From the NCBI RefSeq assembly GCF_016901695.1, contig NZ_JACJKS010000021.1, positions 1-38,163 on the forward strand: a DNA stretch of 38,163 nt, in the 5' to 3' direction. Both the position numbers and the translations under genes were made by a program. The notes under the pieces are model-generated. The model had not been told where the DNA came from. It did no database searches and was given only the letters and a program-made list of their open reading frames with translations. The stretch is from Mordavella massiliensis (GTDB lineage: Bacteria > Bacillota > Clostridia > Lachnospirales > Lachnospiraceae). Positions 19,550 to 27,278 of the stretch are shown piece after piece. The first letter of the stretch is position 1. Each line of letters begins with the position of its first letter.

Positions 19550-20665
19550 TTACATATATTTCTTCACGATCGCCTGCATGGTGTGCCACTTCTGCTCCAT
19601 GTCCGCCACCAGCTTGAACTGGGTCCGGCAGCGGTCCAGGTTGTGATCCTTCCTGTGGATCTTGAAATAGGTGTCCCCCTGCAGGTAATCTGTCAGGAAG
19701 CGCATGCCGCATTCGTATGTCATGGTCTTGGCGCCCATGGGCAGCTCCAGGATCTCCCGGTCCGTCAGCTTGCCGCCGCACCCTTCGATGTAGCCCCGCG
19801 CGTAGATGTCGAACAGCTCCATGCTGCAGGACACAAGGCTTAAATCCCTCTCGTCCTCAGACGCCGTGCTGGCGCCGAAGCGGATGGAGTCGCCGAAATC
19901 ATTCATGGCAAGGCCCGGCATAACCGTGTCCAGGTCGATCACGCAGATGCCCCGGCCGGTCTTGTCGTCGATCATGATGTTGTTGAGCTTTGTATCGTTG
20001 TGGGTAACCCGGAGGGGAAGCTCGCCCTTCTCCAGCAGTTCGCTGAAGTAGTTCGCGATGGACTTCTCCCTGGCGCGGACAAATTCGATCTCCTTCTCCA
20101 CGGAAGATGCGCGGCCCATCACATCCTCCTTCACCGCCTGCTCAAATACGGCGAAGCGGGCCCTTGTGTCGTGGAACCCTTTGATCGTCTCGTGGAGCGT
20201 CTCCGCCGGGAAATCCGCCAGCAGCCGCTGGAAATTGCCGAAGGCCACGGCGCTCTCGTAGAAATCAGCGGGCTTTTCCACTTTGTCGTAGCTGGTGGCG
20301 CCTGTGATGAACTTGTAGGATCTCCAGTAATTCCCCTCGCTGTCCTTATAGTAGGCCTTCCCGTCCTTTGCCGGGATCACGTTCAGCGTCTCCCGCTCCG
20401 GGTCCCCGCTGTTCTCGGCAATGCGCTCCTTCAGATAGGAGGTGACATGAAGGATGTTCTCCATAAGCTCCTCGGGCGCTGTAAACACTTCCGTGTTCAT
20501 GCGCTGCAGGATCACCTTCAGCCTGCCCATCTCCCCGATCTCATACACGAGAAGGAAGGTGTCGTTGATATGTCCGCTGCCGTAGGGCCGGCACTGGATC
20601 AGTTTCCCTTCGTATTTAAAATTCCCGATGGCCTCCGCAAGCCTCTCCTGTGCGATTTCCTTCAT
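19550..20665 (-). CDS. APH-fold sugar kinase, N-acetylhexosamine 1-kinase-like
   Basis: Protein of 371 aa of the aminoglycoside-phosphotransferase/choline-kinase fold. The catalytic loop is THNDTKLNNIMID (Brenner-type H-x-D-x4-N) and the metal-binding Asp is in CVIDLDTVMPG. An N-terminal lobe motif GSGHINDTFLL and IITGAT-type linkers match N-acetylhexosamine 1-kinases (NahK) of gut bacteria, which phosphorylate GlcNAc/GalNAc at C1. No lacto-N-biose phosphorylase or uridylyltransferase gene is nearby, so the sugar is uncertain. The start ATG 20665 is set by GGAGGG a few nt upstream. Monocistronic; it is not an antibiotic-resistance gene by any evidence here. Confidence 0.78.
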   Translation of the reverse strand: MKEIAQERLAEAIGNFKYEGKLIQCRPYGSGHINDTFLLVYEIGEMGRLKVILQRMNTEVFTAPEELMENILHVTSYLKERIAENSGDPERETLNVIPAKDGKAYYKDSEGNYWRSYKFITGATSYDKVEKPADFYESAVAFGNFQRLLADFPAETLHETIKGFHDTRARFAVFEQAVKEDVMGRASSVEKEIEFVRAREKSIANYFSELLEKGELPLRVTHNDTKLNNIMIDDKTGRGICVIDLDTVMPGLAMNDFGDSIRFGASTASEDERDLSLVSCSMELFDIYARGYIEGCGGKLTDREILELPMGAKTMTYECGMRFLTDYLQGDTYFKIHRKDHNLDRCRTQFKLVADMEQKWHTMQAIVKKYM

Positions 20666-20721
20666 ATTCCTATCCCTCCTGGAAGTTCGTTCTTTCTCAT
20701 TGACAGGACAATTGTAATATA

Positions 20722-20753
20722 AAGAAAAGGGGAAATCTTTATCCGATTTCCCC
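20722..20753 (-). terminator. terminator after yitT-like gene
   Basis: Perfect 9-bp arms GGGGAAATC and GATTTCCCC, followed on the minus strand by TTTTCTTT, just after the stop at 20771. It ends the HD-brnQ-amidohydrolase-yitT operon. Confidence 0.9.
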
Positions 20754-20770
20754 CTTAATTTGCACAATCG

Positions 20771-21631
20771 TTATTCATTTGGCTTCTGGTAAAATCTTCC
20801 GGCCACCTGCTCGGTCTTCATCAGGTTGATGAACGCCTTCGGGTCCGCCTCGCGGATGAGCCGGAGCACCCGCTTGCTCTCCGCGCCGGACACGACGGAG
20901 TAGACGATCTTACGCTCCTGTTCCTTGTAGGCCCCCTGCCCCTCTATAATGGTGGCGCCGTGGTTCGTGGCCCGGGAGATGGCGTCGCAGATCTCCTCCG
21001 CATGGTTGGTCACCACGAACAGCGTCTCCTGCTGGTACTTCTTGTAGAGCACGTGGAGCGTCTGCGTGGACGTGTACTGGAAGATGATGGAGTAGAGCGC
21101 CTTGTCCCATCCGAAGAGGATGCCGGCCGCGCCCAGGATCACAACATTGAGGCCCAGCACGATATTCCAGGAGTCGATCCCCTTCCGGTCCGACAGGAAA
21201 ATGGCGATAAAGTCCGTCCCGCCCGTCGTGGCGTTCATCAGAAGGCACAGGCTGATGACAACGCCGTTGATGAGGCCGCCGAAGATACTGATCAGCAACG
21301 TGTCATAGGTGATCGCATAGCCGGGCAGCATATCGGTCAGCACACTGGTAAGCACGATCATCAGGCAGGAGTACAGGGTGAATTTCTTCCCGATATACCG
21401 GAAACCGATATACACCGGCACCGCGTTGAGCGCCACGTTGACCACGGTGTAGGGCACCGTCACATGGAAAAACAGATCCCCCGCCCGCTGGATGAGCAGA
21501 GCAAGCCCCGTGGCCCCGCCCGGATACAGGCCGCCGGTGCGCACGAAAGACTTGATGTTCAGCGCCATGATGACCGCGGCGATACAGACGATAATGATCC
21601 TCTTGATATCTTCTTTTGGTTCAAATTTCAT
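20771..21631 (-). CDS. YitT family membrane protein (DUF2179)
   Basis: Protein of 286 aa with about five to six membrane helices in the first 180 residues (for example VCIAAVIMALNIKSF, LLISIFGGLINGVVISLCLL, VVILGAAGILFGW) and the family motif TGGLYPGGATGLALL near residue 32. A C-terminal cytoplasmic DUF2179 domain follows (TLFVVTNHAEEICDAI to the end). This is a conserved Firmicute family of unknown transport or signalling function. It overlaps the preceding amidohydrolase gene by 11 nt; GGGAGGT lies six nt before the ATG. Confidence 0.88.
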   Translation of the reverse strand: MKFEPKEDIKRIIIVCIAAVIMALNIKSFVRTGGLYPGGATGLALLIQRAGDLFFHVTVPYTVVNVALNAVPVYIGFRYIGKKFTLYSCLMIVLTSVLTDMLPGYAITYDTLLISIFGGLINGVVISLCLLMNATTGGTDFIAIFLSDRKGIDSWNIVLGLNVVILGAAGILFGWDKALYSIIFQYTSTQTLHVLYKKYQQETLFVVTNHAEEICDAISRATNHGATIIEGQGAYKEQERKIVYSVVSGAESKRVLRLIREADPKAFINLMKTEQVAGRFYQKPNE

Positions 21632-23264
21632 TTCCAGACCTCCCGTAGACTTCCTGTCCGTCCATATAGACTCTCTTCACCTTCACCCTGTCGATCTCCT
21701 CCGGCAGGATCGTGAACAGATCCCGGTCCAGGACGGCAAAATCAGCCCTGTATCCTTCTTTGAGCTGCCCCGTATCCGGGAAGCCGGCGATCCGCGCCGA
21801 CTCCCTCGTGTACAGCTTTACAGCCGTCTCTATATCCACTGCCTCCTGCTGCCCGCAGTCCGTACCGTCCCACGCCTTCCTTGTGACAGCGGCCTTCAGA
21901 TTGGTAAACGGATCGGACGGGTCCGCCCAGGACGTGGCCGGGGCGTCTGTGGAAAAGCACAGCCGCACCCCGCTCTCCAACATGTGCCGGACCGGATAGC
22001 AGCGGCGCATGCGCTCCTCTCCCAGGTTCGCAAGATAGCTCTCGATCTCCGCGTACATAAACACAGGCTGCGTTGCAAATGCGATCCCGCTCCCGGCTGC
22101 CTTCCGGATGCTTTCCTCCCCCGGTTCCGTGATATGCTCAACCCGGACATAGGGCACATCGTCCGCCATCCAGTTCTGCTCCCGGCACACCCGGTCCACG
22201 ATCCTTGCGACCGCCCGGCCGCCCATGGCATGGACGGAGAGCTGGCACCGGTTCTTTTTGCAGAAGGCGACGGCGGATTCAAGAAGCTGATCCGGACAGA
22301 CGCTGATGCCGCAGTCCCCGCTTCCCAGATAGGGCTGATCCATCCAGGCCGTCCTGCCGGACACACTGCCGTCCGAAATCAGTTTCAGGCCGGCCGCAAA
22401 GAACTGGCTCCTCCTGTCCCGCCTCCTCGCAGGCAGGGCAAAGGCCGGATCATCTGCGAAAAAGTCCCACATATAGTAGATCCCGACCCTCTGCCGGAAC
22501 CCAAGGGACGCCGCCCGCTCATACAGGGGATAGTTGTCGCCTTTGCCAAGATTGCCCATGTCCGTGATGGAGGTGATCCCCTGGGAGAGAAGAAGTCTGC
22601 CAAGGGCGGCCAGGTGTTCCGCCTTCTCCTCCTCTCCCTGCACGGGCATAAAAGGCGTCACCAGATTTCTGGCGTTCTCCTTCAGGACGCCCGTCGGTTC
22701 CCCGTCCGCGTCCCTCTCGATCTCTCCCCCCTCCGGATCCGGCGTGTTCCGGTCGATGCCGGCCATCTCCAGCGCCTTGCTGTTGACGCAGCGGATATGC
22801 CCGCAGGTGCGCAGGATGCACACCGGAATGTCGCTGCAGCCGGCGTCCAGATCATACCGGGTCAGGCTTCTCTTCTCGGCAAACTTTCCCTCATCATAGC
22901 CCCAGCCCTCGATCCAGCGCCCGTCCCAGTTCTCCCCGGCGCGGCCCTCTTTCTCCCGCTGCGCCCGCACCCGGCGGATCTCTTCTGTCAGTTCGGCGAT
23001 GGAGTGCACCTTCGGCGGCAGGGCCGATATCTGCGCGGCGAAATCCGCCAGCATCACCGGATGCATGTGGGCATCCACAAACCCGGGGATCACGCAGGCC
23101 CCGCCCAGATCTGTCTGCGCAAGTCCCTCCGCCGCTCCCCGGTCCAGATCCGCCTCCTGGCCCGCCCAGCGGACCACTCCGTCCTCCACGATCATGGCGT
23201 CCGCATAAAGGCAGTTGTCGTCTGCGGTAAATATTTTTCCGTTCCTGTAAAGTGTTCCGGTCAT
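21621..23264 (-). CDS. amidohydrolase, YtcJ-like
   Basis: Protein of 547 aa of the metal-dependent amidohydrolase superfamily. Metal-binding HxH is in VDAHMHPVML, later histidines are in LSVHAMGGRA and RVEHITEP, and the metal-binding Asp is in LCFSTDAPAT. The beta-sandwich halves are at both ends (LYRNGKIFTAD and DFAVLDRDLFTI). YtcJ-type enzymes hydrolyse amides or formamides; the substrate is unknown. The ATG at 23264 is preferred over the GTG two codons upstream because it is ten nt rather than four from AGGAGG. It starts 2 nt after the brnQ stop. Confidence 0.85.
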   Translation of the reverse strand: MTGTLYRNGKIFTADDNCLYADAMIVEDGVVRWAGQEADLDRGAAEGLAQTDLGGACVIPGFVDAHMHPVMLADFAAQISALPPKVHSIAELTEEIRRVRAQREKEGRAGENWDGRWIEGWGYDEGKFAEKRSLTRYDLDAGCSDIPVCILRTCGHIRCVNSKALEMAGIDRNTPDPEGGEIERDADGEPTGVLKENARNLVTPFMPVQGEEEKAEHLAALGRLLLSQGITSITDMGNLGKGDNYPLYERAASLGFRQRVGIYYMWDFFADDPAFALPARRRDRRSQFFAAGLKLISDGSVSGRTAWMDQPYLGSGDCGISVCPDQLLESAVAFCKKNRCQLSVHAMGGRAVARIVDRVCREQNWMADDVPYVRVEHITEPGEESIRKAAGSGIAFATQPVFMYAEIESYLANLGEERMRRCYPVRHMLESGVRLCFSTDAPATSWADPSDPFTNLKAAVTRKAWDGTDCGQQEAVDIETAVKLYTRESARIAGFPDTGQLKEGYRADFAVLDRDLFTILPEEIDRVKVKRVYMDGQEVYGRSGNEI

Positions 23265-23266
23265 TT

Positions 23267-24592
23267 TCACGCTTCCTCCTTCTTCCTGCGCCCAAGCAAA
23301 GCCCCGGCGATACAGCCGATCACGGTAGGGATCAGCCAGGCAAATCCCTCTCTTGCCAGCGGGATCACGTAGATCACATCCATGATCCCCGATACGTCCG
23401 CCTTCAGAAGTCCGGACGAGGCGGCCACATTCAGGGCGTCAAACAGGGACATGAAAAACGCCGTAAACACAGCCCCCTTCCACATCCCGTCGTTGGGCAC
23501 CCGCCTGCCAAGAAGCCCCAGCGCAGCCATCACAACAGACATGGGGAACAGAACGGTGAAGAGCGGTCCGGAGATAGCCAGCACATTACTCACGCCCGTG
23601 GAAGCCACGAGGAAGATCGCCGCCGTGATCACCAGGGACGCCACCGGATAGGGGATCTTCTCCTTCGTCCAGTCCGCCACCCACTCTCCCGTAGTGGCGA
23701 TCATGCCGATGGCCGTTGTCAGGCAGGCAAAGATCACGGCCAGCGCCAGGACTACGCCGCCGCCGTAGCCCGCCAGGCGGCGCACCAGATCTGTCAGAAG
23801 AAAGGTCGTGTCCACATCCGCCTCATAGATCCGCGTCCCCTGGGCTCCCAGATATGCAAGTCCCCCGTAGACGATAAAAAGAAGGACAAATCCGACTGTG
23901 ACGATGCCCGCCATGGCTTTGCGGGACTGACGCCTGTCTGTGTATCCCTTCTGCCGGAACGCCTCGATGAAAATACCCGCGCAGATGATGCCAGTACCCA
24001 CGTCCGCCGTGTTGTACCCGGTCAGGAACGCATTGACAAACGCCTGCCCGCCGCTTTCCATCACGCCCCCCTCCACGGGCGCCACCGGCCGGATAAAGGC
24101 CAGGGCGATCACGATCAGAAGCGTGACGAGCAGGACCGGGGTCAGGTAGCTGCCGACCCGGTCTATGACCCGCGACCGGTTCATGGCAAAATAGTAGGAC
24201 ACTGCGAAGAAGACAAAGAGGAACAAAAATCTTGCCTGCACAGGCATATCTCCGAATATCCCCTCAAAACCGGATTCGTAAGCCACGCCCCCGCACCGCG
24301 GGATCGTCCCGAAGATCACGGCCAGGATGGCGACCCCCATATAGAAGTAGTGCCACCACGGCGTCACGTGACGCATCATGTCTTCCAGATCGTCGCCCAT
24401 ATTTCCAACCGACACGACAGCCAGCATCGGGAACAGGATCCCCGTAAGCGCGATGCCGGCGATGGCCGCCGGCACATACTGCCCGGACAAAAGCCCCACC
24501 TGGGGCGGGAAGATCAGGTTCCCCGATCCGAAGAAGATGGCGAACAGGGCAAAGCCTGTGACCAGAATGTCCTTTTTTATATTTTTTCTCAT
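23267..24592 (-). CDS. brnQ: branched-chain amino acid transporter, LivCS/BrnQ family
   Basis: Protein of 441 aa with about twelve predicted membrane helices. The N-terminal signature GFALFAIFFGSGNLIFPPQ is diagnostic of BrnQ, which imports leucine, isoleucine and valine by symport with Na+ or H+. It overlaps the HD gene by ATGA and is followed after 2 nt by the amidohydrolase gene. The linkage suggests import of a branched substrate or derivative and its hydrolysis, but that is inference. Confidence 0.93.
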   Translation of the reverse strand: MRKNIKKDILVTGFALFAIFFGSGNLIFPPQVGLLSGQYVPAAIAGIALTGILFPMLAVVSVGNMGDDLEDMMRHVTPWWHYFYMGVAILAVIFGTIPRCGGVAYESGFEGIFGDMPVQARFLFLFVFFAVSYYFAMNRSRVIDRVGSYLTPVLLVTLLIVIALAFIRPVAPVEGGVMESGGQAFVNAFLTGYNTADVGTGIICAGIFIEAFRQKGYTDRRQSRKAMAGIVTVGFVLLFIVYGGLAYLGAQGTRIYEADVDTTFLLTDLVRRLAGYGGGVVLALAVIFACLTTAIGMIATTGEWVADWTKEKIPYPVASLVITAAIFLVASTGVSNVLAISGPLFTVLFPMSVVMAALGLLGRRVPNDGMWKGAVFTAFFMSLFDALNVAASSGLLKADVSGIMDVIYVIPLAREGFAWLIPTVIGCIAGALLGRRKKEEA

Positions 24593-25392
24593 ACGTTTTT
24601 CTGTTCCTTTCCGTGCGTTCCGACATATTCCGTCAGCTTCCCGACGATCTCCTCCATGTCCCGCGCCGTCTGCGGGTTCGTGTAGGGGATACGCCCCGCG
24701 ATCCTTCGCACATAGTCGTTCTCCTCCACCAGATCCAGGCTCTCGCGGAAATTGAGGTCATAAAAATAAGCCAGGTAGGACACCCAGAAGTCCATCTGCG
24801 TCTTCCGGTCCGCGGACAGGATGCAGCGCCCCTCCATGGCATCCCGCTTCACGCCGGGCGAGATGGCCGTCCTCCCGATCTCCGCCGCCGTCGCGCCCGC
24901 AAAGGTCTCCGGCGGGTCCGCAATCTTCACCCGGCAGTTATCCAGCTTGTCCGCGTCCCGGATGAGCCTTGCATGGAGCAGCGCGCGCCCGTCCTCCACG
25001 CCTTCGAGGGCGTAATCGCTGTGCTTTGCGATTGCGGTCCGTATGATCCCGTCCCACCTGTCATCCGGCAGGAACCGCCGGATCATCCCCTCCCCAAAGA
25101 GGATCTCCACCCCGTAGGCCGCATGGTCCATCGTCTCCGGCAGGAAGCTGTCAAACCGCTTTAGCTGCTCAAATCTGCCGATGTCGTGGAGCAGGGCGAT
25201 GACCCGCGCGAGCTGCGCGTCCTCACCGGACAGACGCATCCGCGCCGCAAGCTGCATGCTGCACGCCACCACCCCGTAGGTGTGGGTGATCTTCAGCTTC
25301 ACCTTGCCATCTGTTCTGTCATAGCCGTCCAGGTACCTCTCAAAGACCTCCCTGGCCCGCCCGTAATCGATGTCTGTTCTGTTTGCATCCAT
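24589..25392 (-). CDS. HD-domain phosphohydrolase
   Basis: Protein of 267 aa. Metal-binding HD motifs are visible: H in KITHTYGVV (about residue 37), HD in IALLHDIGRFEQ, H in IAKHSDY and D in IRDADKLDN. Such enzymes hydrolyse nucleotides or other phosphomonoesters/diesters; the substrate is unknown. First gene of the operon with brnQ, behind a good promoter. Start ATG 25392, with a weak ribosome site (GGGGAAAG). Confidence 0.85.
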   Translation of the reverse strand: MDANRTDIDYGRAREVFERYLDGYDRTDGKVKLKITHTYGVVACSMQLAARMRLSGEDAQLARVIALLHDIGRFEQLKRFDSFLPETMDHAAYGVEILFGEGMIRRFLPDDRWDGIIRTAIAKHSDYALEGVEDGRALLHARLIRDADKLDNCRVKIADPPETFAGATAAEIGRTAISPGVKRDAMEGRCILSADRKTQMDFWVSYLAYFYDLNFRESLDLVEENDYVRRIAGRIPYTNPQTARDMEEIVGKLTEYVGTHGKEQKNV

Positions 25393-25424
25393 CTGTCTTT
25401 CCCCGTCTCTTTTTTCTGCCTTAC

Positions 25425-25453
25425 ATTGTACCCCCTTCCGGCCGGTATTTCAA
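25425..25453 (-). promoter_or_regulatory. promoter of the HD-brnQ-amidohydrolase-yitT operon
   Basis: On the minus strand TTGAAA, a 17-nt spacer and TACAAT, about 30 nt before the HD start. Confidence 0.75.
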
Positions 25454-25483
25454 CGGATATTCAACAGATACCTGCGCACACCG

Positions 25484-25513
25484 TTGACAAACCGGCTTTT
25501 GCGGGAGTAGTCT
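25484..25513 (+). promoter_or_regulatory. possible promoter of the MFS remnant
   Basis: Perfect -35 TTGACA followed after 18 nt by TAGTCT, a weak -10, about 25 nt before the ATG. It is divergent from the HD operon promoter. Confidence 0.45.
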
Positions 25514-25537
25514 GATAAAAGACTGGAGGAATCACAC

Positions 25538-25792
25538 ATGAAGCAATCTATTTTGTCCCGAAACACGGTACTGTTGCTGGCCGCAGGCTTTTTCTACTTC
25601 GCAAGCCCCATGATGGTGACGCCCCTCATCACCGGCTTCTGTGAAGAGCTGGGCGCGGGCGCCGCCCTCATGGGCATGGCGGGCGGCGTCCTGTACGGAA
25701 GCCTGGACATCCGCCTCTTCTATCCGGTCCTCCTTCTCACTGTGCCGGCAGTGATCGCCGTGTACGCTCTGAACCGCCGGGTGCTGAAATAG
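25538..25792 (+). pseudogene. MFS transporter remnant, 84 aa, internal deletion
   Basis: The start has a good ribosome site (GGAGG, eight nt) and the first 50 residues (LSRNTVLLLAAGFFYFASPM, VTPLITGFCEELGAG) are a typical first helix and loop of a major facilitator. From about residue 50 the sequence passes directly into what looks like the last helix and tail (FYPVLLLTVPAVIAVYALNR). About 300 residues in between seem lost, with the frame kept. The promoter, ribosome site and a strong terminator all remain. It could still be made as a two-helix membrane peptide; a real small protein is the alternative reading. Confidence 0.6.
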
Positions 25793-25796
25793 ACAG

Positions 25797-25857
25797 GAGG
25801 GCGGTGCATTCCCGGCAAATCCTGCCGGCAGGAACACACCGCCCTCTCTTTGTTTTT
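25797..25857 (+). terminator. terminator after the MFS remnant
   Basis: Perfect 10-bp arms GAGGGCGGTG and CACCGCCCTC, an inner hairpin CCGGCA/TGCCGG, and a TCTTTGTTTTT tail. Confidence 0.9.
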
Positions 25858-25870
25858 CTGCCTGACGCAG

Positions 25871-26592
25871 TCAGTTCTTCCCGGCTTCCCCGGCCAGCCA
25901 CTTCGCTACAACCGCAGTCCTCTCACCTACCGCACCAGCAATCTGGTCTACCGCCATTCCCATGCAGGACAGATTACGTGCAGTCATCTGCTTTGCCAGA
26001 CGTTCTCCCCTCTTTTCCCCACGTCTTTCTCCTATCATTTCGCCGCGCTTTTGAATGCGTTCTGACAATTCGCACATGATCTCAATTCCTCCTTCTTCAC
26101 ACTTCAAAAAATGTACTCGTTTTGACAGCGCGCCCTGACTGCCGTCCTCCGGATCCGCCGTCCTGAAATACTGCATCATCTTTGCGATCTTTGAGCCGTC
26201 GTCCACTCGCGCATTCACGTAAAACACGTGTTTCCCGTCACTGTGGATCATCCTTGTATTTCCCAACAAAGATGTTACTTCGTATACCGTCTGCTCCCCG
26301 TTCCAGACATCTGCTTCTGTAAGATAGAAAACATACAGTTCCGGAAGGTCCCGGTAGGGTTTTCCCCTGTCATCTTCCGCCAATACATCCAGCCTGGATT
26401 CCCGGTCAGGACACGCAAAACATGCTGACATGCAGGAATATCTGCTAATGCCACCGAAAGAAAGATATCACTCATAAGAGTGAATCTGCGATTTTCCTCG
26501 ATTCTCTGCTCCCGCGTCAGAAGAAGAGAATCTCTCTTTTCCATTCTTTTTTTATTTTTATCTGCCATTTTTTCTATGGCATGCTTACCCAT
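25871..26592 (-). pseudogene. Rpn-family gene with PD-(D/E)XK domain, frameshifted and deleted
   Basis: The N-terminal frame (to 26592, start uncertain) has RRFTLMSDIFLSVALADIPA and CQHVLRVLTGNPG, the family opening. The second frame, from about 26400 to 25871, has LDVLAEDDRGKPYRDLPELY, YFRTADPEDGSQGALSKRVH and a charged helical tail ending AKWLAGEAGKN. The frames join near 26400-26415. In intact relatives as I remember them, a nuclease core of some 35-40 residues separates LDVLAED from LPELYVFY; here it is absent, so the catalytic residues are lost. No ribosome site is clear for the first frame. Same family as the partial gene at 37865. Confidence 0.75.
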
Positions 26593-26720
26593 CCATTTAC
26601 ATTATAGATTGTCATAACAAAAAAGTAAATATCATTATGCAACCTTTTCAGAGCTCGCATTCCAGGCAAAAATATGCTACACTTTTACCAGTGATATTTC
26701 AGCAGAAGGAGTGACACACC

Positions 26721-27191
26721 ATGAAAGTACGTATGGCAGAAGAAAAAGACATCGGAAGGATCCACGACCTCCTCGCCCAGGTGGCGATGGTCCATCACAA
26801 AGGCCGGCCAGATCTCTTCAAATATGGAACAAGCAAGTACACAGACGAAGAGCTGCGTGAGATCCTGAAAGACAAAAACCGCCCCATCCTCGCCGCCGTT
26901 GATGAGAACGACGTCCTGCAGGGCTACGCTTTCTGCATCTTCCAGCAGCATCTGGACAACAACATCCTGACCGACATCCGGACCCTGTACATCGACGATC
27001 TCTGCGTGGAGGAGACCATGCGGGGCGCGCACATCGGAAAGACGCTCTACGAAGCAGTCCTTGCCTTCGCCAGAAAGCACGGCTGCTACAACGTGACCCT
27101 GAACGTCTGGAGCTGCAACGAAAACGCCATGCAGTTCTACCGCTCCTGCGGATTAAAAGAGCAGAAAGTCGGAATGGAAGTCATCCTGTAG
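26721..27191 (+). CDS. GNAT family N-acetyltransferase
   Basis: Protein of 156 aa, the usual size of a single GNAT domain. VRMAEEKDIGRIHDLL is the first strand and helix, IDDLCVEETMRGAHIGKTLY contains the acetyl-CoA loop (R-G-A-H-I-G), and LNVWSCNENAMQFYRSCGL is the C-terminal motif B. It transfers an acetyl group from acetyl-CoA; the acceptor is unknown. Ribosome site AAGGAGTG nine nt before the ATG. Convergent with the symporter gene. Confidence 0.9.
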   Translation: MKVRMAEEKDIGRIHDLLAQVAMVHHKGRPDLFKYGTSKYTDEELREILKDKNRPILAAVDENDVLQGYAFCIFQQHLDNNILTDIRTLYIDDLCVEETMRGAHIGKTLYEAVLAFARKHGCYNVTLNVWSCNENAMQFYRSCGLKEQKVGMEVIL

Positions 27192-27246
27192 CTTCCATAC
27201 ATGCGGCTGACATGCGGCTGAAAGCAGACAGGCATGCAAATAAGCA

Positions 27247-27278
27247 GGCGGGTACGGTTATATCCCGCCGCTCTTTTT
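27247..27278 (+). terminator. GNAT-gene terminator overlapping the end of the symporter gene
   Basis: Arms GGCGGG and CCCGCC, then CGCTCTTTTT. The hairpin includes the stop codon and last codons of the convergent symporter gene, so the same bases are coding on one strand and a terminator on the other. Confidence 0.7.

Noticed and set aside
19550-20665. Aminoglycoside resistance gene.
   Set aside because: The fold is shared by many small-molecule kinases; N-terminal motifs and length fit sugar 1-kinases better.
27197-27222. Direct repeat ATGCGGCTGAC/ATGCGGCTGAA after the GNAT gene as an attachment site.
   Set aside because: Only about 10 bp, in a short intergenic gap, with no integrase or tRNA near.
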